Shown piece by piece: positions 1 through 7,511 of a DNA stretch of 28,199 nucleotides. The stretch is taken from positions 1 through 28,199 of the forward strand of contig CAKQTE010000142.1 of the NCBI GenBank assembly GCA_934276485.1, written 5' to 3'. Position 1 is the first letter of the stretch, and each line of letters begins with the position of its first letter. This DNA comes from an uncultured Spirochaetales bacterium (GTDB taxonomy: Bacteria > Spirochaetota > Spirochaetia > Sphaerochaetales > Sphaerochaetaceae). Under the pieces are notes generated by a model. That model was not told the origin of the DNA and did no database searches. It was given only the letters and a program-made list of their open reading frames with translations. Both the position numbers and the translations under genes were made by a program.

Positions 1-326
1 AAATTGATCATATCCACCGCTAAGGAGATTTGCTCAATCACCGGCTCCAGTATCCGCCAATACTAGAATAACATCGTTACCATGAACTTAAGTACATCCT
101 ACTTCTTCTAAGTATTCTTCAACTATAAAATGACATTAAACTCTCTCAAAGAAATTCTTTTCTCTATCGGAAGAATTCATTTGTGTTAACAAATGGAAAA
201 GTTGGATGGGAATCACACCCACTTCGAAGCAAACTTTTTCTGTAAAAAATGGAATCAAATGCTTGAGAGAAATAAAAAAGGGGTAGAAAGACTGAAAGCA
301 TCCTACCCTCTGCATTTATGTATAGA
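1..326. other. Left-edge intergenic stretch, no confident gene
   Basis: I find no convincing gene here. The minus-strand frame that starts at about 314 is open for 59 codons to a TAA at about 136. The same frame then continues with protein-like composition (for example VILVLADTGAGD) but contains further stops, TAA near 90 and TGA near 45. This could be a decayed gene fragment or chance. The first part of that frame runs through the terminator hairpin at 272-309, which argues against it being coding. I see no attachment-site core or tRNA that would mark a prophage end. Confidence 0.4.
272..309 (-). terminator. Intrinsic terminator after the 100-residue gene
   Basis: Read on the minus strand, GGGTAG (308-303) pairs with CTACCC (286-281) around a 16-base loop. 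It is followed directly by CTTTTTTATTT (280 downward). It lies about 20 bases after the stop codon of the gene ending at 327, the right place to end that transcript. The loop is rather long, which lowers certainty slightly. Confidence 0.7.
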
Positions 327-629
327 TCAATACTCGTTTTTTTCTTCGGGTGTCATTTCGTAATTATGAACGAAATCCTCGATCCTTGAATAATACACAT
401 CCTGCATTGCGCTTTCCTTGTAGAAGAAGAGCTTTGCTACCACTTCATCAATAGCCTTCAGAAAGTGCTCTGCAGCAACATCATTCTTGCTTGGCAAAAT
501 GTAATCAAACAAAGGCCCCAGCAACGCCTCCGTATACTCATAACCAATAGAATCACCAAGAACTTGTAAAGCTGTCCCGTAGCGCCCGGAGAGCTCTGAC
601 AATACACTCAGCATTTCAACATATCTCAT
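327..629 (-). CDS. Small protein of unknown function (100 aa), separate transcription unit
   Basis: I do not recognise this protein. It is about 100 residues, acidic and predicted mostly helical, with no transmembrane segment, signal peptide or metal motif. The start is taken at 629 (MRYVEML) because a perfect AAGGAGG (642-636) sits six bases upstream; a longer frame back to 656 has no comparable site. It is separated from the radical SAM gene by about 100 bases that hold a plausible promoter and a tandem repeat, and it is followed by an intrinsic terminator, so it is probably transcribed on its own. The position at the end of the tail operon, with its own signals, suits a cargo (moron) gene of the phage, but a role in virion function or in the neighbouring radical SAM system cannot be excluded. 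Confidence 0.75.
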   Translation of the reverse strand: MRYVEMLSVLSELSGRYGTALQVLGDSIGYEYTEALLGPLFDYILPSKNDVAAEHFLKAIDEVVAKLFFYKESAMQDVYYSRIEDFVHNYEMTPEEKNEY

Positions 630-656
630 ATATGACCTCCTTAGATTAATGACCAT

Positions 657-686
657 ATATTAGCCCATGTTTCTGCAGAGTGTAAA
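657..686 (-). promoter_or_regulatory. Putative sigma70-type promoter for the 100-residue gene
   Basis: On the minus strand TTTACA (686-681) is followed after 18 bases by TAATAT (662-657). These match the -35 and -10 consensus in five and four of six positions. The -10 is about 28 bases before the start codon at 629 and leaves room for the AAGGAGG ribosome site. This is a pattern match by eye only. Confidence 0.35.
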
Positions 687-691
687 AAACG

Positions 692-709
692 TAACAGTTT
701 TAACAGTTT
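692..709. repeat. Perfect tandem 9-bp repeat, possible operator
   Basis: TAACAGTTT occurs twice without a gap (692-700 and 701-709), just upstream of the putative -35 element of the 100-residue gene. Two helically unphased copies next to a promoter could be a regulator-binding site. They could also be a chance duplication. Confidence 0.4.
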
Positions 710-732
710 GATGATGAATCCCTAATATGGAC

Positions 733-1986
733 TCAAGTAAAGTGTCTTGCTCCTGTCCTGTTGCTTTCCTCCACCCAATCAACCTTTGGTAGCCCCTCTA
801 ACTCGTTATATCTATCCCAATAATATTGGCTCCACGCAACAAGGCGCTTAGTAACTTCACAAATGTAGGTTGTTCTTCTAAATTCGCCAAACTCAGAGTA
901 GCATCCGCCGATGCAGTAAGCACAGGCAGACTCAACCTCACAGCTTTTGCACTTTTCATCCTTTGTGCAGTTCTCTCGGTAGGCACCTTGTCTGACTTTC
1001 AGATAGTTTTCTTTCCTAGTAAAGCCGTCCTTGGCATTTCCGACTATAAAATCGGATTTGTCAACTTGGGTATGTGGTAACCACCGAATGCAAGGGTAAA
1101 TATTCCCATCAACGGATAAAGCTGGCATCGCACCAGATCCACAATGCCCTGTGCTAGTCCAATCAAGACCTACTGAATGGTGTGCATATGCAAATTGGTC
1201 TTTACCCAACATGCTCCAATAAAGCTCATGGCGATGATCTAATACATAATCAACGCACTTTTTCATCTCAATATCTAAAAGAGCCAAATCATCTTCAGTC
1301 AGATGCATATCTTCCATGATGAAATTTTGGTTGATATGTGTAAGTCCTAGTTCTTCATGCAGGAACTTCAAAGACTTATATAAATATGGAATGGTATCCT
1401 TATTAGCAGTTGCCTTTGTCTGCGTAGCACTAATCGGGAAAGTCCTTTGAAACCAAGGCCACGATTCAATAATCTTCTCCATGCTACCAGTACCGTCAGA
1501 AAAGATACGATTTCTATCATGAATCTCAGCACAGCCATCTATCGAAACACCTATCAATAAAACTTCCTTGTATTTTTCGCAAAAGGCCCTCACTTTTGGA
1601 GAGAACAAGGTTCCATTGGTTGAGATTGAGAAATGCACCTTTCCTCTCCAATGGCGTGCGTTATCACTATCGGTTGTCATTAGCTTGAAAAGTGTGTATA
1701 AGATGATTTCATCAAGGAAATCAACATTCATAAGGCTATCGCCACCGATAAAATCTACCACTAAACCATTGTGATAGGAATTTCTGAAGACAGGATCAAT
1801 ATCATTTAATACATTTCCAGGATCTTCATCTGCGAGAATATAATCAATAAAAGATTTTGCATCCTTAATATCTAACGAGCGTTTGCGTTTATTTACCTCG
1901 TAACAGTATTTACATCGAAGGTTGCAGTCCTCGGTAGTATTTAAAGTGACACTAAAAGCTCCTGGTTCTCTATATGCATTTATCAT
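733..1986 (-). CDS. Radical SAM/SPASM peptide maturase (417 aa)
   Basis: This is a radical S-adenosylmethionine enzyme with a C-terminal SPASM domain. The cluster-binding CNLRCKYC (residues 21-28, Cys 21, 25, 28) lies close to the N-terminus. GGDSL (81-85) and STNGT (122-126) fit the SAM-binding strands. The SPASM cysteines are at 282, 299, 340, 346, 349, 355, 358, 362 and 376, enough for two auxiliary iron-sulphur clusters. Enzymes of this layout modify ribosomal peptides (thioether or carbon-carbon crosslinks) or activate sulfatases. The start ATG directly abuts the stop codon of the Cys-rich gene at 1987, with GGAGG four bases upstream, so the two are translationally linked. That arrangement makes the 31-cysteine protein the obvious substrate candidate. 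No separate peptidase or exporter is present nearby. The enzyme class is clear; the substrate and the chemistry are inference. Confidence 0.92.
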   Translation of the reverse strand: MINAYREPGAFSVTLNTTEDCNLRCKYCYEVNKRKRSLDIKDAKSFIDYILADEDPGNVLNDIDPVFRNSYHNGLVVDFIGGDSLMNVDFLDEIILYTLFKLMTTDSDNARHWRGKVHFSISTNGTLFSPKVRAFCEKYKEVLLIGVSIDGCAEIHDRNRIFSDGTGSMEKIIESWPWFQRTFPISATQTKATANKDTIPYLYKSLKFLHEELGLTHINQNFIMEDMHLTEDDLALLDIEMKKCVDYVLDHRHELYWSMLGKDQFAYAHHSVGLDWTSTGHCGSGAMPALSVDGNIYPCIRWLPHTQVDKSDFIVGNAKDGFTRKENYLKVRQGAYRENCTKDEKCKSCEVESACAYCIGGCYSEFGEFRRTTYICEVTKRLVAWSQYYWDRYNELEGLPKVDWVEESNRTGARHFT

Positions 1987-2634
1987 TTAGCCTCCAATTC
2001 TTGATGTATTGGCACATCCCGATATACAAGATGACTTGCAACCTGAAGAACAGTTCACATTGCAGCCTGAATTGCAGTTTGAAGAGCAAGACGTACATCC
2101 TTGACACTCATTCTGGCAATTGCCAGAGCATCCCCCACACCCGCCACAGCCACCACAGCCAGTACATCCATGACATTTCACGCACCACAGACCTCCTGAG
2201 CACGAGTAACAGTTACCGCTACAGCCAGAGCATCCTGAGCAACCAGAACAACCTGTACAAGAACCCGTGCAACCTCCTGTGCAGTCATGACAACCATTGT
2301 AACAATTTGTTGTACATGCATTGCTACAGTTCTTGCAACCTCTAAGCTGAGTTACGTCATCATAGTATTGCTGCAGTTGGACAAGGATATTACTCTTGAT
2401 GTATGAGCCTTTCTGCACAGTAGAGATTGGATAGGTTGAATAGCTAAGGCCTCTTTGGTTCTGCTGAAGGTCGTTGATCATGGTGTTAATATCGGAAGCA
2501 TACATTATTGACCCAATTGCAAAGCCTGAAGGTGGAGCAAATGTATAGTAGCCTGAATATCGTTTATAGCCTTTATCATTCAAGGCTTGATTAATGGCAT
2601 CAAACTTTGACTTGATATCGTTATAGGTTCCCAT
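1987..2634 (-). CDS. Cys/Gly-rich tail-associated protein, candidate radical SAM substrate (215 aa)
   Basis: This is a two-part protein. Residues 1-99 are cysteine-free and resemble a phage virion adaptor: the stretch GSIMYASDINTMINDL (41-56) follows the G-x-I-x-A-S-x-I/L-N pattern often seen in tail-tip and fibre proteins. Residues 100-207 hold 31 cysteines, nearly all three or four residues apart, in a Ser/Gly/Asn/Thr background with the central runs CSGCSGCSGC and CGGCGGCGGC. There is no signal peptide. The ATG at 2634 is preferred over the GTG at 2637 because GAGGAG lies six bases before it. The gene follows the 103-residue CxxC gene and is immediately followed by the radical SAM gene. 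It may be a virion protein whose C-terminal domain is crosslinked. Alternatively it could be a disulphide- or metal-rich adhesin, or a glycine-rich receptor-binding tip. I know of no characterised homologue. Confidence 0.85.
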   Translation of the reverse strand: MGTYNDIKSKFDAINQALNDKGYKRYSGYYTFAPPSGFAIGSIMYASDINTMINDLQQNQRGLSYSTYPISTVQKGSYIKSNILVQLQQYYDDVTQLRGCKNCSNACTTNCYNGCHDCTGGCTGSCTGCSGCSGCSGCSGNCYSCSGGLWCVKCHGCTGCGGCGGCGGCSGNCQNECQGCTSCSSNCNSGCNVNCSSGCKSSCISGCANTSRIGG

Positions 2635-2637
2635 CAC

Positions 2638-2949
2638 TTACTCCTCATGTCTGAAGCATTCTCCATTTATGACCACAAGGTCTTTTTTCTCATATTTATG
2701 GTGTTTTCTTACGTCCTTTTCCCATAGAGCATAGAGAAATCTTCCTTCGCACAGCTCGTCAAAAGCAGCCTTAAAATACGCATAAAGCTCCTTATCGTTC
2801 TCAAGCTTATAGCTATTCACCACATCAGGCTTCAGTGCTACTGTTGCTGCACTTATCTTTGTAGTAGCCAGTTCTAAATCTGCCATCTCTGAATCATCCA
2901 AAACAAAAGGAAGCTTTATGAGCTCCTTCCCACATTCATTGCATTTCAT
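2638..2949 (-). CDS. Small CxxC protein between fibre and Cys-rich gene (103 aa)
   Basis: I do not recognise a named family. The protein opens with MKCNECGKEL, a single CxxC knuckle, followed by a helical middle rich in Glu, Leu and Ala and a basic C-terminal part with another Cys near the end (GECFRHEE). The start at 2949 is chosen because AAAAGG lies about nine bases upstream. An ATG at 2958 is also possible, while the longest frame (to 3033) would overlap the fibre gene by 70 bases. The gene sits between the fibre and the Cys-rich protein with no gap at its 3' end. It could therefore be a helper of that pair (chaperone, fibre-assembly protein or leader-binding partner) or simply a small tail protein. 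No winged-helix RiPP recognition element is obvious by eye. Confidence 0.7.
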   Translation of the reverse strand: MKCNECGKELIKLPFVLDDSEMADLELATTKISAATVALKPDVVNSYKLENDKELYAYFKAAFDELCEGRFLYALWEKDVRKHHKYEKKDLVVINGECFRHEE

Positions 2950-2962
2950 ATCATTCATCCTT

Positions 2963-5900
2963 TTAGTTCCATACAGCTCCCCATACCTTATTGGTGGTAC
3001 CTTGAGAGTTGACGTCTCCTGTGTGCGTTCCATTTGAGTTACCTTTTAAGTCGCCCTGAACATTTCCAACTAATAATCCATTGAGTTGCTTGGCATGTAT
3101 TTGGTCATATTTCTTTGTTGCAGATCCAATATCATATACATCTGACTCTTGAGGATAGAGATCTTTTGTATATGCACCTTTTGCTTCGCTAATAACTTGA
3201 AATACCAAGGATAGGGCTGAAAACAAATCATTGCTTCTAATTCGGGCATTTGTATTATCAGCATTTATAATAGTGACGCTGGTTCCTGACCAAGTGATAA
3301 CAGATGGTTTTTTGCTATAACTATCCTTTGTATTATGGATCCTGTTCCATGTTACAGAAATGGATGTAAACATATCAAAAGAGCCAGATAAAATCTTCGT
3401 GTTCCCCTTATAGACTCCACCAAACTTGTAGTAGTATGATAGGGAGCTTGTCATATCCTCACCATTGTATAGAAATGTACCAGTGTAGTAGCTCTCTCCT
3501 GTCCCAAGCGATATCAATTTCTTCCCGTTGCCATCCAGGAGATTGAGACCCAAATCATATGACTTATAGTTGTAGACTGCTGTAACACTTCCAGTAATTG
3601 TTGTAGTTGGGGATGCATTTTCAATCGGGAACGTGTAGATATATCCCTCGCTATCAGCCCCATAGAAAGTGGAATCATACCCACATATTGAAGTTAAGTT
3701 CTGAGGTGTATATAAATGGGTTTTCTTTTGCCAAGTAATGCCCTTATCACCAGAGATATAGTAAGTATTGCTTTTCATCTCATGTGCGATGAAAAGGTTG
3801 TTTTGATATGCTAATCCACTTATGTTAGTGGCACCTGGTGAAACAGTCGCCCAATGTGAGCCGTCTGTACTTCGGTATATTTTCGATGCTTCCCATTTTA
3901 CATAGCACACCATGAGATATACCCCATCTCCATAGCATATGGAGGTGTTAATGATTGAGTTTGGCAAGCCATAAGGGTCGATATAACTAAAGCTGTCAGC
4001 AGACCAGCTCCTTCCATCAGTGCTCTTCACCCAAGTGTCTGACGGTGCACCAGACTTATGAGCATGGAAGTATCCATTTGCAAAAAACAGTCCTTCATAA
4101 TTCTCTGTTGATAGTTCTGTCCAAGAAGTACCTGTTGCCCCTCCGCTCAGCAAACGTTTCTGTACACTACCTGAAACAGATGCCAAAAAAATACCGTTTC
4201 CATAAGCCATACCACCGTAACAGCAGTTATAGGCATTTGGAAGTGTTGTGACGCTTACCGATGATGGATTATCTATTGGAAATGATATGAGCTTTCCACG
4301 GTTCGAAATAACCATCCTTCCATTTCCAATTGCAGAGTTTGCATGCATTGTATCAGATAATGTGGAGTCCGCTTTCGTCCTGGTGCAACTATTCACATCA
4401 TACAGACCACCTGTCAAAACCTGTCGTAGCCTAATGGTCTTGCCTTTTATGGCTTCGTATCCAAACTCCAATGTATCGTAGTTCGTCCAGTTTGAGCCAT
4501 CAATTGAATATTGCTTTGTTCCATAACAGCTAGCACCTGTTGCCTCAATCTTGGCTAGGTACCTACTGCCTCCGATTTTTATTGAGGATTGCACCTTGTT
4601 TGGAAGAGATGGAACCGTGTAAGAAGTTCCTGAGTTACTCCCATCAACAGACTGGGATAGAAGGCTCTTGTCGGCAGTTCTTGCTGCTTCAGAAGTAATA
4701 CTCAAGACAGCAGAGAAATCAGCATCCAGTGTCTCTCCTTCCGCATGCTCTACATGAAGAGCTCCAGATTTTAATGTTATGTTGTTTGCTGAAGATTTAC
4801 CAATGGCATCTGAAACAGCTGCACCCAAGTTCCAATACTTTGTCGTATCAAGCCTTCCTGTATATTTCTCTCCTGATACAGTCGTGTTTACGGTTCTCAG
4901 AACATCAGCATCAAGACGTTCAATTCTAGTTTCTGATAAATCCGCATTCTTAATAACAGCGCCAACGAACTCACTGGTTCCATCTGATTTAATAATAAAA
5001 CCAGACTTTCCATCACCTATGGCAGTTTTGCCCGTTGATCTTATTACACCTTTATCTCTGATTTGGATATCTTGTGTTGAAATAAAATCGATATTTGCAG
5101 ATTTTGCAAAAAGTGACGAGAAATAAGCATACATAGCAGTCGAGGTTTTAGGGATATCTTTACCATCTAAAATAACAGCGTTTCCACATTTGCTCATCGC
5201 ATCTAGAAAGGTTGCCATGTTCTCAGCAGTAATCGGAACCCAAGTGCCATTTTGATAAACCATTGGGATGTAATCAACGCCACTTTGCTTAACATAACAA
5301 TCCCCATGAAGCACATCATTTACAGTAGGATTAGTCGTTTTCAATCCATAACATCTTGTGTAGTCTGTTACATCTATGCCATTTATCTCAAAAGAAAGAA
5401 CAATCGAATCAGGCTTACCAGCTCGTGTATAGTTAAGCTTTGCATTACCTTTTATTGATTTTGGAGCAGTATTTCTCTTACTAGCTAACGTTAACCCATT
5501 GCCATCATCATCGTATACCTCACCGTTGACAGTCCATGTTACTGCTGCATTTTGATAAGCTGAGTAAGACGCTTTGAATTCAATTAAAAACTGAGTTTCA
5601 TCTCTAAGGTTAATTTCATAAGTTTTAGGTGTAAATGAAATATCAAAAGTTGCGGTACTTAGCATTAACGCATTTGCATCAACACATTTTTGTGCTGAAG
5701 AATACGCAATAGCACCATCGCTCCATACATATTTAATTCGAGTCCAATACTCAAGACCAAGATACCAAGGAGATGGTAAAGCCTCGTTCCATGATGTTGA
5801 ACTATTAGGTATAGCGCCTTCATTGATTAATGCATACTCATTAATTGGCTTACAGCTTTTACCATCTTTTCCATCAGAACCTTGTACACTTTGACCTTTT

Positions 5901-6454
5901 GGTGTAGGCCTTGTTTTAGAAATTGTTACTGTTTCAGAGTAGTTACCAGATGTCCATGTATAATCCTTATCATGAACTTGCCACGTTACTTGATAATCAG
6001 TTGAAACGTGATACTTGCCACCACCTCTCAAGAAAAGAACAGGTAGAGAGTCTTTTGTCATTTGGGTATAACTTACAGGGCTTTCACTGCCTTGAACCCA
6101 ATTAAAAGTATCAAGGAATATAAGACATTTTGCGTTTGTCGTGCCCCATCCTGCTCGCTGATCTTGAACATCAAAATCAACAGCAAATCCGCTAGAGTGT
6201 GTACTCCAAGATGGCTTTGAACCACTATTAAGTTGAACAGAAACTTTTGTTCTACAGGCACCTGTTGAAGGTAGCATTGTTCCAACAACAGGATACCATG
6301 TGTCTTCTTTGTACTTAGTCGTATCAGATACATCGATCCACTGTTGAGTTATCCAGTAATTTGTACCTGCGGGCCCACGCTCGCCTTTATCCCCCTTGCT
6401 CCCCGTTTTACCATCATTTACTTTAGTTAAGGTTATAAAAGCGGATACTTTCAT
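2963..6454 (-). CDS. Tail fibre / receptor-binding protein (1163 aa)
   Basis: This is a large tail-tip fibre. The N-terminus carries a short collagen-like run (GKTGSKGDKGERGPAG, residues about 15-30), which favours a trimeric stalk. The middle has Ig-like and coiled segments. Residues roughly 690-970 carry repeated STDGRSW / STDGSHW / SGDKGITW units separated by about 50-70 residues, the pattern of sialidase- or Ycf48-like beta-propeller blades. The C-terminal part has DIGSATKKYDQIHAKQLNG and a GNVQGDLKGN stretch, typical of phage fibre ends. The gene overlaps nothing and starts two bases after the stop of the upstream tail gene with GAGGT as ribosome site. Its role is probably host recognition. 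It is followed without a visible terminator by the CxxC, Cys-rich and radical SAM genes, so these are likely expressed late together with it. Confidence 0.85.
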   Translation of the reverse strand: MKVSAFITLTKVNDGKTGSKGDKGERGPAGTNYWITQQWIDVSDTTKYKEDTWYPVVGTMLPSTGACRTKVSVQLNSGSKPSWSTHSSGFAVDFDVQDQRAGWGTTNAKCLIFLDTFNWVQGSESPVSYTQMTKDSLPVLFLRGGGKYHVSTDYQVTWQVHDKDYTWTSGNYSETVTISKTRPTPKGQSVQGSDGKDGKSCKPINEYALINEGAIPNSSTSWNEALPSPWYLGLEYWTRIKYVWSDGAIAYSSAQKCVDANALMLSTATFDISFTPKTYEINLRDETQFLIEFKASYSAYQNAAVTWTVNGEVYDDDGNGLTLASKRNTAPKSIKGNAKLNYTRAGKPDSIVLSFEINGIDVTDYTRCYGLKTTNPTVNDVLHGDCYVKQSGVDYIPMVYQNGTWVPITAENMATFLDAMSKCGNAVILDGKDIPKTSTAMYAYFSSLFAKSANIDFISTQDIQIRDKGVIRSTGKTAIGDGKSGFIIKSDGTSEFVGAVIKNADLSETRIERLDADVLRTVNTTVSGEKYTGRLDTTKYWNLGAAVSDAIGKSSANNITLKSGALHVEHAEGETLDADFSAVLSITSEAARTADKSLLSQSVDGSNSGTSYTVPSLPNKVQSSIKIGGSRYLAKIEATGASCYGTKQYSIDGSNWTNYDTLEFGYEAIKGKTIRLRQVLTGGLYDVNSCTRTKADSTLSDTMHANSAIGNGRMVISNRGKLISFPIDNPSSVSVTTLPNAYNCCYGGMAYGNGIFLASVSGSVQKRLLSGGATGTSWTELSTENYEGLFFANGYFHAHKSGAPSDTWVKSTDGRSWSADSFSYIDPYGLPNSIINTSICYGDGVYLMVCYVKWEASKIYRSTDGSHWATVSPGATNISGLAYQNNLFIAHEMKSNTYYISGDKGITWQKKTHLYTPQNLTSICGYDSTFYGADSEGYIYTFPIENASPTTTITGSVTAVYNYKSYDLGLNLLDGNGKKLISLGTGESYYTGTFLYNGEDMTSSLSYYYKFGGVYKGNTKILSGSFDMFTSISVTWNRIHNTKDSYSKKPSVITWSGTSVTIINADNTNARIRSNDLFSALSLVFQVISEAKGAYTKDLYPQESDVYDIGSATKKYDQIHAKQLNGLLVGNVQGDLKGNSNGTHTGDVNSQGTTNKVWGAVWN

Positions 6455-6455
6455 A

Positions 6456-7499
6456 TTAGCTTACCTCACAAAAATAAGTAGCTTTGATATCTACTTCATC
6501 ATGACTGACTGTTATTGCTTTCTTCTTATCAGCAACAATAGATCCATGTTTTACAGCATTAGGCGTGAAGGTTACAGGGTCACCTTTTGCATCTGTTTTT
6601 GTCCATGTATAAGTTAAAGAGGTACCAGTTGCATCAATCTCGATTCCTGATTGATATACCTTGCAAATCAGAACTGTAGAACCTGTATCATTTTTAAAGA
6701 AGTTACCAGCTGTAGATTCAATAACAGCTTGGTATGGATCAGATACATCAAGAATTGAAACACCCTCTGTAGTGAAGGTTTGGTTGTAGGTATCACTAGT
6801 TGGATCCGTATCCTTGATAATACATCTAAACATAGCAAAAGATGTGACCATACCGGTGTTGATTGCAAGAATTGAAGAGGAGCCTGTAACAGCTGTCCAT
6901 GTAGTACCATTTGTAGATTTTTCCCATGAATAAGTTAAGTTTGTCTTGTCTGCTGTTGTACCTCTGACTAACTCTGCACATATGTTTAACGTCGCAGGGA
7001 TCCCGTTCTTAAATTGGGAACCACCAGGAGCATAAGCACGAGCAAGTACAAATGATGTACCGTTTGCGACACGTGAGAAGGTAACCTTAATATCAATTGG
7101 AAAAGAGAGAGTTAAAATAGGATCCAAGTAAGAACCAAGGAAGCGATATTCAATTTGCCATACATCACCAACAAGCTTATCTTGGTTAACAGTTAGAACA
7201 CCAGTACTTGCATTCATAGTCTCGCCATTAGAACCAGATGCGACATCAACCCAATCACCACCTGCTATACGGCGTTGCCATTTCTTTCCGCTGATATTAG
7301 GTATTAAAGATTGAGAAGAACCTGCCTTCATCACATTTGGAGTAAGGATTAAACTCTTTTCACCAGCCCATGACGGATTAAGCACCTGGTTAGCTGTATC
7401 ATATAAGCTAGTTAAAGGAAGAGATGAGTCAATTCCAGTGATAAGTGATATACCATCGGTATAATCCATGATTGTAAAAGATGCGCTAGTTTTAGCCAT
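6456..7499 (-). CDS. Ig-like domain tail protein (347 aa)
   Basis: This is a beta-rich tail protein made of several immunoglobulin-like modules: TYSWEKSTNGTTWTAV around residues 190-205, a second YTWTKTD module near 295, and endings such as FRCIIKD and TYFCEV. Proteins of this kind decorate the tail tip or baseplate of siphoviruses and bind carbohydrate weakly. It has AAGGAG seven bases before its start and lies between the hub protein and the fibre, which supports a distal tail role. The N-terminal 60 residues (MAKTSASFTIMDYTDG) resemble the opening of other phage tail-tip proteins that anchor to the hub. The exact function is not known. Confidence 0.75.
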   Translation of the reverse strand: MAKTSASFTIMDYTDGISLITGIDSSLPLTSLYDTANQVLNPSWAGEKSLILTPNVMKAGSSQSLIPNISGKKWQRRIAGGDWVDVASGSNGETMNASTGVLTVNQDKLVGDVWQIEYRFLGSYLDPILTLSFPIDIKVTFSRVANGTSFVLARAYAPGGSQFKNGIPATLNICAELVRGTTADKTNLTYSWEKSTNGTTWTAVTGSSSILAINTGMVTSFAMFRCIIKDTDPTSDTYNQTFTTEGVSILDVSDPYQAVIESTAGNFFKNDTGSTVLICKVYQSGIEIDATGTSLTYTWTKTDAKGDPVTFTPNAVKHGSIVADKKKAITVSHDEVDIKATYFCEVS

Positions 7500-7511
7500 G
7501 TTAAAATCTCC

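Noticed and set aside
1974..2345. Plus-strand open frame with many Ser, Asn, His and Cys opposite the Cys-rich gene
   Set aside because: It is a mirror of the Cys/Gly codon repeats on the minus strand, lacks a ribosome site, and runs against the operon.
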